From Purpureocillium takamizusanense (lineage: Eukaryota; Ascomycota; Sordariomycetes; Hypocreales; Ophiocordycipitaceae), in the NCBI RefSeq assembly GCF_022605165.1, contig NC_063068.1, positions 5,518,001 through 5,582,000 on the forward strand: DNA of 64,000 bases. Reading direction: 5' to 3'. The translations under genes and the position numbers were made by a program. The notes beneath the pieces were generated by a model that searched no databases, was not told where the DNA came from, and saw only the letters and a program-made list of their open reading frames with translations. Shown one piece after another: positions 1 to 11,675 of the stretch; the first letter of the stretch is position 1, and the number at the start of each line of letters is the position of its first letter.

Positions 1-483
1 GGTCGCTGAGGCGGCGGTCGGGCACGGAGACGTTCGATGTCGTCGACGAGGGCGAGAGGGCGCCGCGGCCGGCGGCGGCAGAAGTCGACGTTGGGGACAC
101 TTGGCCGTCGTCCCCCGAGGCTCTGCGTGCGCGAGACATGATGCGTTAGAGAGAGCGGGAGAAGGGACGACAAGCACAGACAGGAGAGGGGGGCACGAGA
201 CGAGCACGGGGAAGAGCGGGCGAGAATGGCAGGCTCACCTCCTGCGGCTGGCGTGATATGCGCTGTTGCTCTCGTCCGTGCTGACGCGCATGTGGTGGTG
301 ACCGCGGCGGCCGCTCTGACTGTGAGACTGGTGGTTGGAGCTCCGGCGCGCGGACGAGGCGGGCGTCGAGGGCGTGGGCCTCACCGTCGTCGTGGAGCGG
401 GTGCTGCTGTCGGTGCTGTGGCTCGCGCTCGTGATGGAGCTGATGCGGGAGACGGCGGCGGCCTCATTGTCGGACATGGTCAC
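1..483 (-). CDS. Unknown Ser/Thr-rich protein, 5' part, cut by window edge
   Basis: Seen: an ATG at 483 opens an 81-codon exon rich in Ser, Thr, Arg and Ala. It ends at 239 on an AG|GTGAGC donor; a CGCACGCAG acceptor puts exon 2 at 122, and the frame stays open to base 1. The joined phase (2+1) keeps a low-complexity Ser/Ala/Pro composition across the junction, which supports the intron 238-123. No domain is recognisable in the roughly 120 residues available. The composition is typical of the disordered N-terminus of fungal signalling, nuclear or cell-wall-associated proteins. I do not assign a function. The start is the first Met; a second in-frame Met lies two codons later. Confidence 0.5.
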
Positions 484-3194
484 CAGCGGCAGGCCGTCGC
501 GGACGAGGCCCGGGCCATGTCAATCGACCGAGGGAGCCAGAGGGCGTTGCGGCGACTGCAGCCGACGATGGCGGCGGCGGCGGCGGCGGCGGTGACGGCG
601 ATGCGATGAGCGGTGCGACCTGTCGGGCAGGCTTTCACGTCGTCGCCGGCGCGGTGCTCAGCATGCTTAAGCGCTTTCGGCGAGGCGAGAGTCGAAGGAG
701 CGGGCTGGGACGGTATCGACTGGCGGCTGGCAGGTGTTTGAGGCGACTGCTTCGCGTTCGTCTTTCGCGGTGGGGAAGGCGGTCGATGCTGGGAGCACGT
801 TGAGGTGCAAATCGGGGCGGGCAGGCGGCGGCGGGCTCGGTGTCGAGACAGGCTGGATGGACGGATGGATGGATGGAGCCTGGGGGTTTGTTGGTTGGAG
901 GGGGGCCAGGCGGGTGTGATTGATGATGTGTGGATGGATGGATGCTGGTGTCTGGCGTCTGGTACTCTACGGTGTACAAAAGCAGGGCGACAAAGGTATT
1001 TTGCTTTGCTAGAGGGGGGCGCGTGTGCGGGCGTGGCAATACCTGCTCGTGCCTCAAGAGCTACTTGCCGGATACAAACGTCAGCTGAGAGAGGCCTGTG
1101 CTGGCTGGCTGGCCATGGCCGAGAGGTTCGTACCTCTTCGCCATGGCAAGCGAGGGGGCGAGCGCGGGCTCTTCCCGCCCCCTGCCGCACCGCTGGCAAC
1201 ACCCGAGCGGCCTTGGCTGCTGATACCACCATGGACTGGGACACGGAACCCCCATCTCACCTCACTCAAAACAAGTGGTGGTGGCGCCGGTGGTTGGTGC
1301 TGGGAGCCTCCAACGTCGAGCGCGCGGTAGGAACCTCGATGCTTGGCTTGCCGCAAACGCCCGGGTCCGGGGGAGGATGCGCTGCCGCCCGCTTCAGCTC
1401 CAGCGGCGGCTACAGGTAACTAGTACCGTACCTTGGTGGGCGTTTTGGAGGGGTACTTTGCAACAAGTACTGCTGCCACCGCCAAACCTTGGCCCACCGC
1501 CGCCGAGCGACCATCCATCCTCGATCCATACGTATTCACTATACCACCGGGTGCAGCACAGACGGGAGGCGCTCGCGGCAACGCTGTTACGGAGCTGACC
1601 GTATGTACGTGCACACGTACATACCTTTGGTAGCTTTAGCAGGTTCACCAGTGTCTTGCGCCGCGCCGCTGCCGCTGCTGCTAATGCACGGCGGCGGTGA
1701 TGAATATGGATAAGTACTACCTAACCTGCCTAAGTATGCGGCGGTGGTCGAACTGGAAGGGGGGGTGGGTTCGAGATTGGCGGGGACGGGCGCTACCTGA
1801 CCCTTACCCAAGCAAAGACACAGTAACAGTAGCCCGTACCTGGTAGGTACTACCGAATAAACCTTGCCCGCGAGACCCATGCCGACCTACCAAAAGGTAA
1901 TAACGGAACCTTGGCCTTATAAACACGGCCCGGGGCATGCAACTTGGCATGGGCTGTTGCGACCTGTCCGCCCGTCATGCTGCCCAACCGCCCAGGCTGC
2001 AGCGCAACATCAATCAAAAGAGGCCCCCCCGCCGCTTGCGCTACGTGAGGCGATCATCGTGGGGAGATGGAGGGGAGGGGAATAGTATTGTGGTTTTGGG
2101 AGGGGGCGCCGTGTCGGGTCGGCTACGTCGGCCGCGGGCCCGCCCCCCTTCGACTCCACTGGACAGATATGGTACATGGTGCTGCACGTCTAAATGTATA
2201 TTGTTGATGTCTGGTGGCATTTGGGGGGGGGAGCGCTGCAGCCGTCCGCAAAACACGGGGGGGTTCCCATATTCATGCTGCTATTGTCCGCAGTTGGGGC
2301 GGCGGGGAGGCGGCGGCGGGCTGACAGCCAGCCTACCTCTATGCCTATCCGCCCAAGGCATGGCAAGGCATGGCAAAACATGGCATGACATGACACAACC
2401 TACTCGAGTATGTATTTTGAACGGAATCTTTGGTTTTGGTTTTCCTCATGCGGCAGACTGGACCTGATGAACGGGACACAGGAGGAAAGAGTGAGCAAGA
2501 GGTGCCAAACCTCCAAATCAATTAGAGGGCAGCCCCCATGCAGCAGCAGCGGCCATTAGTAGCGCCTCTGTCTCGCTTTCAGTCCGGCGTTCAGGTCCAG
2601 GCACCAACCATTCCATTCATCCCCCCGCCGCATCGGTAGCACCGCGACTGCCGCCACGGCCACCACCGACGCGCGGGAGCACGGCTCACCTTCTAATAAT
2701 ACCCATGTCTAAGGGTCGCTTACCAGGCTCGGCGGCATCACCCGCAGCCGCCGTCGGGGGGAGGGGAGGGGCCACTTCGGAAAGGAAATCCTCTCCCAAA
2801 ATGGCCAGCGTCGTCGCCTCACAGCAGTCCCAGTGGTCCGACCAAGGACGGTGACGCCGATGGAAGCGATTTGAGCATTGAAGCAAAAATTATTGAATAA
2901 AATAAGGAGAGCGTCTGCCCGCGAGAGCGGCCCCCGGTGGCTGTCCCATGCGGTGCGAGCGGGAAACAAGGTCAGACAGGGCGTGTCTCAGCCGCGACTC
3001 ACCCGGCCCCCCCGGCGGCCACGAGCGACGCCCGGCGGTGCGACACCGATGGTTGCAGGAGAGACAGCCTGAGGCGTGCGGCGGAGGCAGATGGATGGAT
3101 GGGAGGCTCCTCGTCAACCTCAGCCGGCCGAACATCGGTGGCGTAGGCCCGCGGATTGTGTCTCGCGGCGTGTCCCTCCACGACGTGTCCCGGA

Positions 3195-3233
<39 letters not shown>
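3195..3233. repeat. (GAC)13 trinucleotide microsatellite
   Basis: Thirteen uninterrupted GAC units between the first two genes. In other frames it reads as polyArg or polyAsp/polyThr, which inflates spurious open frames on both strands. Confidence 0.9.
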
Positions 3234-4390
3234 TGACGACGTCAATGCTGCTGGCTGTCGCAAGAGTCGGGGGTCTGAGTATATTCAGATGGGCTGCATG
3301 TACATCAGTCACCGCAGTGCAAGATGCATTGCGTAGTTTGCGGAGCTCTACCTTGCCGGTTGGTGCCCCCCTACCTTGTCTTGTAGGCTGCCTTGCCTTG
3401 CCTTGCTTGCCCTCGCCTTTCTTTGTTGGTACTGTGCGTATAATTGTACGTAGCATGCCTTGCGCTGGCAAGGCTGGTCCGTGCCGGCCGCAACCCGCCT
3501 CGATCTACAAAGTACATATGTGGGTATCTATTTGGTGCTAGCAGAGGTTGCTCCTCCGGTACTGATCGACTCAGGCCGACAATTTACAAAGCCCGTGTCG
3601 ACTGATTGATTATGGATGCGCTGGAGCTGACCTCGCAGCGCTGTGTGGTTATCGGCCGCAGACGAATTTGTCCCTCGTCTTTCGGGGAGATGACGACCGT
3701 CTCCGGTGACGAGGACCGGTGATTGCGATCCACCGCGACGTTGCTTCGTGAATTGCTTGGCACCGTTCGTCACATGCATCAATTCAAGATCGACCCTCAT
3801 CCCCCCGTGTTAGACTGTACTTTTGCCGAGCGGGCGAGAAAGCAAGCAACTGCCGGTACTCGAGCCACGTATCCTCGAAACACGCACGTGTCTCTGTGTT
3901 GCTGTGTCGCACTCCCGTCTGAATCTCCTCCATGATTTCGGGGGAACAAAATAAATGCAGTCCAGGGTAGGCCGCTTCTCCTAGACTCCGATCATCGCAC
4001 CTTCGCATCGTCGTGGGTGTACTTCGTACTTGGTACGTACGTACAGAAGTAGCAGACACGAAACCCGAACCACCCCAGGTTCGCTCTTCGCATCGACATC
4101 GTCCGCCCCTCCCCCCAAATCCCGAAAGATTGTCCGCTCGCATCGTGACCATGTCGGCCCGACATGCGCTGCCGGCACCAATTGGGCGCCGCGCAGCCCA
4201 GTAATATGACGAAGCCCTTGTCCACCAGGTCGTGTTGCAGACCAACCGGGGCCATGGAGACTTGCAACTTGACCCCGCCGCCGTCGCGCCGCCTCTCCGA
4301 CTCTTTGCCCGACGGCGAATTACCGTGTCGGTCGGTTGATGAGCGCCCATCCACACCATGCCGTGCCATGGGGGTCGCGGTCGTGAGTGC

Positions 4391-4400
4391 GACTTATATA
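4391..4400 (+). promoter_or_regulatory. TATA-like element upstream of GH13 gene
   Basis: A TTATATAT-type word lies about 150 bp before the ATG at 4548 and is followed by a GA-rich then a C/T-rich stretch typical of fungal core promoters. This is placement by motif only; no transcription start is known. Confidence 0.3.
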
Positions 4401-4547
4401 TCTCGTGTGTGAGAGAGAGAGGGAGAGACGAGACGTCCGATTGTAGTCTCCCCCTCCCCCCTTCTCCCTCCCCCAACTTGCGCTCCTCCCGCGCTCCCTT
4501 ACTGCCAAAGCAAAAGCATTGCCGCACGAGAGAAAGCCATCGACACC

Positions 4548-6622
4548 ATGGGGTCCAAAGCCGTCGAGCCACAGCTGCGCAGCTGGTGGAAGGAGAGCTC
4601 CGTCTATCAGATCTATCCGGCGTCCTTCCAGGACTCGACCGGGACTGGCATCGGCGACCTCAAGGGCATCATCTCGCGCGTCGACTACCTCAAGGACCTC
4701 GGCGTCGACATCGTGTGGCTGTCGCCCATCTTCAAGAGCCCCCAGCATGACATGGTATGCGCATGCCGCCACACCGTCTCCGGAGTGTGAAGAAGACGCT
4801 CGCGATCTTGTTTGTTCCCCGGGCGGGCCGCCTACTTTGCTGACACGGCGCGAACCCTTCTCCTCGTCTCACAGGGCTACGACATCAGCGACTACAAGTC
4901 CATTGACCCTCCCTACGGCGACATCTCCGACGTCGATGTCCTGCGTGACAGGCTGCACGAGCGCGGCATGAAGCTCGTCCTCGACCTCGTCATGAACCAT
5001 ACCAGTGATGAGCACCCCTGGTTCCAAGAGTCGCGCAAGTCAAAGCACAACAACCCCTTCCGCGACTGGTACGTCTGGCGCCCGCCGCGCTACGACGCCC
5101 AGGGTAACCGCCAGCCCCCCAACAACTGGGAGAGCCACTTCCAGGGCAGCGCCTGGGAGTACGACGAGGCCACCGACGAGTACTACCTGCGCCTCTTCTG
5201 CCGCGAGCAGCCCGACCTCAACTGGGAGAACCCGGCCGTCCGCGCCGCCGCACACGACGTCATGCGCTTCTGGCTCGACCGCGGTGCCGATGGCTTCCGC
5301 ATGGACGTCATCAACTTCATCAGCAAGGACCAGTCCTTCCCGGACTCGGACGAGCCCATCCTCAAGGGCCACGAGTTCTACGCCTGCGGGCCCAGGCTGC
5401 ACGAGTATCTCAAGGAGCTGGGCGCCATCCTCAAGGAGTACGACGCCTTTAGCGTCGGCGAGATGCCCTGCGTTACCGACCCGGACGAGATCATGAAGGC
5501 CGTCGGCGCGGGCCGCGACGAGCTGAGCATGATATTCCATTTTGAGCTGTAGGAAGACACCCCCACTCCCCTGCCGCCGCGCTCGCCGTGGTGGGCTCAA
5601 ACAAAGGATGGCGTTTTGCTGACCGACTCAGAATGGACATCGACTACGGGTCCAAGGGCAAATTCTCTCCCGGGACCTGGCGCCTGTCCCAGCTCAAGCA
5701 GATTGCCAACAAGTGGCAGAGACTCATGTACGATCGCAATGGCTGGAACGCCCTCTATCTCGAGAACCACGACCAGCCGCGTTCCGTCACCCGCTTCGCC
5801 AGCGACGCCCCGGAGCACCGCGAGGCGAGCGCCAAGCTCATTGCCATCTTCCTCGGCTTCCAGGCCGGCACCCCCTTCATCTACCAAGGCCAGGAGATTG
5901 GTATGACCAACGTGCCAAAGGACTGGACCATGGACGAGTACAAGGACATTGACTGCGTCAACCACTGGGCGTAAGCTCTCACCCAACCTTCCGTCGCTCC
6001 CCCTTTTCTTCGTCACGAGGCTTCCTTCCCCTTACCTCCCAGCTTGGCCACTTGGCTTGCTTCTCCGTGTGCTCCGTAGCTGACGCTCTTCTCCCCCTCC
6101 GACAGCCTGTACAAGGACACAGCAGACGAGGAGACCAAGGCCATGCTCAAGGCCGAGTACCAGAAGAAGTCGCGCGACAACGCCCGCACGCCCATGCAGT
6201 GGGACGCCAGCCCCCACGCCGGCTTCACCACCGCCGGCGCCACGCCCTGGATGCGCGTCAACGACAACTTCGAGGCCGTCAACGCCGCGTCCCAGACGTC
6301 GGACCCGCGCTCCGTCTTCCACACCTGGCGCCGCGTCCTCGAGCAGCGCAAGGCCCTCAAGGACGTCTTCGTCTACGGCGACTTCGCGCTAGTCGACGAG
6401 GCCAGCGAGACCGTCTTTGCGTACGAGCGCAGGGCCAGCGCCGCCGACGGTGGAGGCGTCGCGGCGCTCGTCGTCTGCAACTTCTCCGGCGCGGACGAGA
6501 CGTGGAAGTGGGAGGGCAAGGCCCGCGAGGTGCTGGTCAGCTCGGCGGGCAAGGATGTGAAGGACGTCAACGCTGGGGGGATTCGCCTCGGGCCGTGGGA
6601 GGCGATTGCGCTGCTGCTATAA
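4548..6622 (+). CDS. GH13 alpha-glucosidase (maltase / oligo-1,6-glucosidase type)
   Basis: Four exons: 4548-4754, 4875-5548, 5632-5970 and 6106-6622, giving 578 aa, close to the usual 570-600 of fungal maltases. The protein hydrolyses alpha-1,4 or alpha-1,6 linkages at non-reducing ends of maltose or isomaltose-type sugars. All four GH13 regions are visible: the DLVMNH segment (region I), GFRMDVINF with nucleophile Asp213, VGEMP with acid/base Glu265, and ENHDQPR with Asp341. There is no signal peptide (it begins [10 protein letters not shown]), so it should act in the cytosol on imported disaccharide. Joins at FHFEL|MDID and HWA|LYKD restore motifs conserved in the family. No sugar transporter or MAL-type activator lies next to it. 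Exact substrate preference cannot be told from sequence. Confidence 0.95.
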
Positions 6623-6870
6623 TGGGCGGGCATTTTCATACATGCATGAAGGACCAGAGATCCGCGGACATAAGGCACGGGTTGCTGCAACAAGACGACG
6701 TGGTATCAACCGCAATATATGCCCGGAATTTTAATGCCAAGCGAGAAGCCAAGTGCTGTTGGCAGTAGCAAATCAACTCCTCACATGCCCTCGCTATGAT
6801 ATATGACGTGCACAAAAAGCTCAGCCCACTCACTCCTGTCAATCGACCGACCAAAAGAGTCCACGCTCTC

Positions 6871-8530
6871 TCACTGTTCCTCATGCACCAGTTCGCCGAG
6901 CGCCTTGGTCTCCTCCATGATGCGCCTGGCCTCCTCCTCGCCGACACCCATGTCGTCCTCGACGAGCCGCACGGCCAGCTCCGCCACGAGCACCGCCTGT
7001 ATGAAGGCGGCGGAGCCGCGCCCCGCAATCACCCGGTCGTCGACGGCTCGCGCCTTGAGCATGCCGCCGAACTCGCCGACGAGGTAGTCGCACATGAGGT
7101 TGAACCCCCGCGGGCCGTAGTAGCCCGGGTTCAGGTTGTCCTCCTTGCGCAGGGAGCGGGCCTTGCCCGAGGCGATGCGGTCCGCCAGGAGGGAGCGGTA
7201 GTGCGACGACTTGCCGTTGACGATGCTGAGGAGGTGGGCCCGGTGCTTTTCGAAGCGCTCGGTGAGGTCCTGCCACTGCACGTCGGGGTAGCCGTCTGCT
7301 TCCCACGTCTCCAGCGCCGTCTGTTTTCTGTGTTTATGACAAAACTTGGTCTGCTGTCGTACGTTCATCCGCTTGCCCTTGGAGAAGTCGTTCAGCGTCG
7401 CCTTGTCGACGGGCTCGCCGCACCACGGACAGGACGACGTTGCAGCTGCGTCGGCTTCAGGCTCGGCGCCCGTCTCATCTTTGCCGTCTACGCTGTCGTC
7501 CGAGTCCGGGTCTATGTCGGGCAAGGACCCCTCGGCCCCGTCGCCCGCTTGGACTTTGAACTGGGAGAAGGACGTGGGCATCTTGAAGACGGCTGGGGGC
7601 GGAGACGGGGACCTGGCCGCCTTGGCGAGCTTCTTTGCTCGCAGCTTGGGCTTCTTCTTCTTGGCCGACAACAGCGACTCTATTGAGTTGACCGTCTGGA
7701 GGGCCGGCTTCCTGCGACGAGGGGAGACTCTCGTCTTCAACTTGTCGTCGTCGCCGTCTCCTTGTGCAAGTCTCAAGGAGGACCGTGTTGACGGCGGAGG
7801 TGGCGAGCCGCTAGGCGCACGCAGTTTCCCTGCCTTGGGCTTTTCGGGGCTGACCAAAGGCTCTGGTACAAGCAGCTTGGGTTTGGTCTCTTTTTCCCAC
7901 ATCCGGGGTCAGATTAGCCATACACGTCTTCTGAGGGGGACGAGGATTCGCACCCTTCTTCTCGATTTGTGTCTGAGATGATGGCTTCCTCTTTCCGTAG
8001 GTCGCCTTGGAAGACTTGACCTTGGTGAAGCCGCGCTCGTCCTGCAAATGCTCTGCCGAGCTAGCTGGCGTCTGCGAGTGACTACCGTTGCCCCCGTATG
8101 TCGTGCCCTTGCCGTTGAGCCTCCGCCACTTAGTGGTGGCGAACATTGGGTTGGCAGAGTCAGCGTTTTGCGATGTTTCCGGATCCCCCTCCTCGCTTTT
8201 CCTCTTCACCGGTCCCGTTTTGCCAGTAAATGTTGTGCGCTGGATGCGGCCTCGTGCGGCTCTTTCATCACCAGAGCTGCCGGAGCTGTTGAGCAAAGCA
8301 TCGACATTGGCATCCTCGCCGGAACATCTGCCCGAGCTGGATGGTTTGGGGGCCTTTACGGGCGTTCCTTGGTCGTCATCCTCGTCGCTAGACAAGGGCG
8401 GATCGTCGAACGCCTTGGGAACCTTGAGTTGCTTAAAGGTGGGCTTCTGGGCGGATTCCTTGCCCACCTGGCTGAGAAGACGCGGCGGTCTTTGGTTCTT
8501 GCTCAAGCCTAGAACCCGTGAGGGGTACAT
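6871..8530 (-). CDS. RTC4-domain protein (restriction of telomere capping 4-like)
   Basis: The C-terminal half carries the RTC4-like pattern: CPWCGEPVD at about residues 342-350, then a basic segment with RQQTKFCHKH and an ETW motif, followed by a helical region ending near residue 500. The N-terminal 300 residues are Ser/Lys/Pro-rich and probably disordered, with basic runs that could be nuclear localisation signals. Two exons are proposed, 8530-7926 and 7849-6871, with the 76-nt intron ending TTTGGTCAG, giving about 527 aa. Other acceptors in this stretch break the frame. The start is uncertain: a TTCTAG acceptor just after the 8530 ATG may mean that the true first exon lies further upstream. 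In budding yeast RTC4 was found through telomere-capping genetics and its biochemical role is unknown. Confidence 0.75.
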
Positions 8531-9366
8531 GCTGTCCAGTCTCCGCCGAACGGAACCTGGTGTACCGTTCGATGTTGAACAAGAGAGGTCAGCTGGACGG
8601 TGAGAGCCTGCTCATGGACAGCGCGGGCGGTGTCTCGTGTCAAGTTAAGGATTGACGCCGCCCATGCCGCGGCCAGGCCCCCAGACCGTTGAACAAAAGA
8701 CCGCCCGGTGGTTATGGCCCCAGAGGTATCCGTGTAACAGCTGCCTTGATCGCTTGTCATTGACACAAGCCGATCCGGCTTACTGCTCCGATGAACGGAC
8801 TCGCCAGGAACGCGGCTGCGTGAAAGGCAACGTTGTGAAGTCCCGGCCCTTGCAGAGCTATCCTGGACTGTGCATGACCATGCAGCACGTTGGCGGAGAG
8901 GAGCAACGTTGGATAGGAAGGTACTGCAGCGACGCGCGCCTCAATCGATACCTCGTCACTTTGACGCGTTGGGAGGGACGCGACGACTTGAAGCGGCGAC
9001 GGAGTGGATGGTGGGGTGCCGGGGTGAAACGAAGTGCCCGGTACTTCGTACCTCCCGGTTCCCAACTGTACGTGCTCGGTACGTACAGATATGTACATGG
9101 GCCCCGCAGCAGCTCCCAGGGGTAGGCGCAGCTCTCCAGGCACGCGGTTCCCTGGCCTGCGCACTGTGCATCCCCTGGAAGCTCTCGTAGATTGTTGATT
9201 CAACCCAACCTGGAAGCATCGACACCGCAACACCAGCAACCCAGTCATATCTCTTCCCATCGCCACTCGGGCTTGCTGCACCACGCAGGACCTCCTCGCT
9301 TCGTTGAGTAAATAGGCCGGACGTCGAGCAGAGGGAGACGGAGCAGGGAAGACGTCGCCCGTGACC
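8531..9366. other. Intergenic between RTC4-like gene and dynamitin gene (divergent)
   Basis: An 836-bp shared promoter region between divergent genes. An open frame of 279 codons on the minus strand (8757-9596) runs through it and into the first introns of the dynamitin gene; it has no domain and is taken as spurious. GTACGTAC-like words occur near 9045-9095. A missing first exon of the RTC4-like gene could lie at about 8540-8700. Confidence 0.5.
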
Positions 9367-10758
9367 ATGGCGCTCAACCGCAAATACGCTGCCCTCCCCG
9401 ACTTGGTAACCCGCCATTCGTCCCGCAGCAAGCTCAACGCCGCGTCTCGACTGACGGCAAGCAGGATTCTGCGCCAGACATATACGAGACCCCCGAGCTG
9501 ACAGATGACAACTCCACTGTGCCCGTAAGTCGTGGCCAATGTCCAGCGCCCCCGACCGTTCGCTAATCCGATGTGGCGGGCCCAGACCTCCGCCAACCGC
9601 GCGCAGTCAGACGACGAGTTCTACGATGTCGACGACGACGAAAGCCAAGCCATCTCGCGATCGAGGCTTCGCATAAACGAGGCGCGTTCGCGGTTCCTGC
9701 CAGCCAATGTCGACGCCAATGGGGTGGACTTTTCGGACCGCGTCGATGGGAAGCGCAAGTCATACAAGGCCTCCAGCCGGCGTCAGCGAATCCTGGAAGA
9801 TGGCACGGAGGAGCTCGGTGATCTGTCAGACGATGACGACGAGGAGAGCCTGGAGAGGAAGATTGCGCGGTTAAAGCGCGAAGTCGCGGAAGCCAAGGAG
9901 GACTATGCGAAGCGCAAGTCTGATGCTGCGGCGAAGACGGGTGAGGCTGGGCCCAACGATGAGAGGCTGGATTCCCTCAGCCAACTCTTGGACGGCATGT
10001 CGACGCCTCTTGGTGGGGGTTCTGCCAGCGGGCCCATGAAGGTTCTCCAAGCGAAAGCACCCTCGGACGACTTGACCGCAACGGACGGTCCTACGTACAC
10101 GGTCACCTACGCGCCGACTTACGAACAGAGCCACGCCCTGGCGAAGGCGGCCGACTTTGACCGTCGGCTTCTCATGCTGGAGAAGGCGCTGGGCATCAGT
10201 TCTTCGTCCGCGCCAGAGGCTGGCCAAGACGGCCTTCCGCGCGCTGTCCTACCAACTCTGGACTCGATGGAGAAGCAGATCTCGACGCTGTCGCAGGCAT
10301 CCACGGCCAACTTGGACGCGATAAGCCGGCGCGTGCGGACCCTGGCGTCGGAGCAGGACAAGCTCAACGAGTCGCGGGAAAAGGCCAAGGCTCTGCGAGA
10401 GGAGCTCGGCAAGCAGGGAGCGGCAAGCCCTTCGGACGAGTCGGAGCAAGAGGCCAAGATCAACGCGCTGTACGGCATCCTGCCTACAATCGAGAGCTTG
10501 ACGCCCGTATTGCCGCCGCTCCTCGACAGACTGCGCTCGCTACGGGCCATACACGCTGACGCTGCGGCGGCGAGCCAGACGCTGGAGCGCGTCGAGTCGC
10601 AGCAGGCTGAGATGACGGCCGAGCTGAGGCAGTGGAAGGAGGGCCTAGAAAAGATGGAGAGCGCCATGAAGGACGGCGACGCGACGGTCAAGGGCAACGT
10701 CAAGGTCATGGAAGGCTGGGTCAAGGACCTGGAGGAGCGGATGACCAAGTTGGCGTAG
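9367..10758 (+). CDS. Dynactin subunit 2 (dynamitin, p50)
   Basis: Three exons, 9367-9405, 9465-9524 and 9586-10758, giving 423 aa. Dynamitin is the coiled-coil shoulder subunit of dynactin, linking the p150/Glued arm to the Arp1 filament and so supporting dynein transport of nuclei and vesicles. The N-terminus (MALNRKYAALPDL, then an acidic DSAPDIYETPEL segment encoded by the 60-nt second exon) is the conserved Arp1-binding extended peptide. The rest is rich in Glu/Lys/Ala heptads: a coiled coil near residues 120-150 after an acidic DDDDEE run, and longer helices from about 230 to the end. The two small 5' exons are certain from conserved sequence. The length fits filamentous-fungal dynamitins. 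Confidence 0.93.
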
Positions 10759-11033
10759 CTGCGCGGCCTAGACCGTGGATGCGAGCACAAAGACAGAGAT
10801 ACCCAATGAACGAACTCAAGCCGTGACGTGTGCATTGATCCAATGTGTCGACCAAGGGTAACGAACACGGGTAGTCGTGGTGCAAGTGGGTTGAGGCCAT
10901 CGCCGGTGGCCGGCCCGCAGCGGCGTGGGTCACGTGGAGCAAGTGGTGGGCAAAGGATATAATTTCGCCGGCGAGCTCCATCCACAACCTTTCCTTCTTT
11001 TTCCCCAGTCGTCTCCAGAGACGCCCGCATCGC

Positions 11034-11265
11034 ATGGTAAGTCACACAAACGTATATGCCCTCACCGCACCGCTTGGAATGATGTGTAAAAAAAAGCATG
11101 TATTACCTGAATACGCTTTGATGTATCAATTTATCACCAAGATCTCTGACCCAAGACGCCGTTTACGCCCTCTTCAATACCTGACATTTTAGCCCGCCAA
11201 AAAGCCGCGGCTAACACTTTTCAAAAGCACAGATAGCCCTGACCGGTAGCCACGCCTCGTCCGCG
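11034..11265 (+). promoter_or_regulatory. Possible upstream start and intron for molybdopterin synthase small subunit
   Basis: ATG at 11034-11036 is followed at once by a strong GTAAGT donor (11037). A TTCAAAAGCACAG acceptor ends at 11232. Joining them gives ATG plus 11 codons in frame with the 11266 ATG. This could be a real alternative N-terminus or just a 5'-UTR intron whose exon happens to end in ATG. Conserved family sequence begins only after 11266, so 11266 is used as the start. Confidence 0.4.
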
Positions 11266-11556
11266 ATGTCTTCCGCCCCGAAGGCACCCGCGGGGCACTT
11301 CAACGTGCTCTACTTTGCGAGCGCCAGCTCCTTTACGGGCAAGGAGCACGAGGCGCTGCCGGCGCCGATGCCCCTGGGGAAGCTGTTCGCCGAGCTGGAG
11401 GCGCGGCACCCAGGCCTCAAGGCCAAGATCCTGGACTCGTGCCTGGTGACGGTCAATCTCGACTATGTAGACATGCCGGCGGATCCCTCCGAGGAGGGCG
11501 ACGTCATCCAGGAAGCGGACGAGGTCGCAATCATACCTCCTGTCAGCTCCGGGTGA
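11266..11556 (+). CDS. Molybdopterin synthase small subunit (MoaD/MOCS2A family, CnxG-like)
   Basis: A 96-aa ubiquitin-fold sulfur carrier. It receives sulfur at its C-terminal glycine from the MoeB/Uba4-type activating enzyme, then donates it in the molybdopterin synthase heterotetramer to convert precursor Z into molybdopterin, needed for nitrate reductase, xanthine dehydrogenase and sulfite oxidase. Visible features are the beta-grasp start FNVLYFASASSFTG, the conserved segment around residues 60-70 (LVTVNLDYV), the acidic DEVAIIPPVSSG tail and a single C-terminal Gly. The tail is SSG rather than the GG of bacterial MoaD. The reading is intronless within the coding part. The large subunit is not in this window. 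It converges with the PSI-domain gene, 119 bp between stop codons. Confidence 0.9.
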   Translation: MSSAPKAPAGHFNVLYFASASSFTGKEHEALPAPMPLGKLFAELEARHPGLKAKILDSCLVTVNLDYVDMPADPSEEGDVIQEADEVAIIPPVSSG

Positions 11557-11675
11557 AGGGCGACAAAATCACCGCCCATGGATCTCCCCACCGACGACAC
11601 CCGCTCATGGCCTGGAGTTTGGTGCATTGAGCTGGGACGGGCGCGGCAGGCCGATCAAGCCATCCGGCGCCAGCG

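Larger units (their letters stand above)
484..4547. other. Intergenic, about 4 kb, no supported gene
   Basis: No reading frame here shows a recognisable domain or consistent codon bias. The longer open frames (for example 480-1244 minus and 3784-4572 minus) are Pro/Arg/Ser-rich and give no protein-like sequence. The stretch holds a 13-copy GAC tract (3195-3233), TGGA-rich runs near 855-950, and pyrimidine-rich DNA just before the GH13 gene. The part near 484-1000 is presumably promoter for the minus-strand gene, and 3900-4547 promoter and leader for the GH13 gene. Confidence 0.5.

Noticed and set aside
480..1244. 254-codon minus frame upstream of the first gene
   Set aside because: Ser/His/Pro/Arg-rich with no domain or splice logic; overlaps the promoter of the 1-483 gene.
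2890..3471. 193-codon minus frame containing an Arg run
   Set aside because: The Arg run is the GAC microsatellite read in reverse; flanks are unprotein-like.
3784..4572. 262-codon minus frame overlapping the GH13 start
   Set aside because: No homology-like motifs; covers promoter and first exon of the well-supported GH13 gene in antisense.
8757..9596. 279-codon minus frame across the dynamitin promoter
   Set aside because: No recognisable domain and overlaps dynamitin exons 1-3; probably chance in GC-rich DNA.
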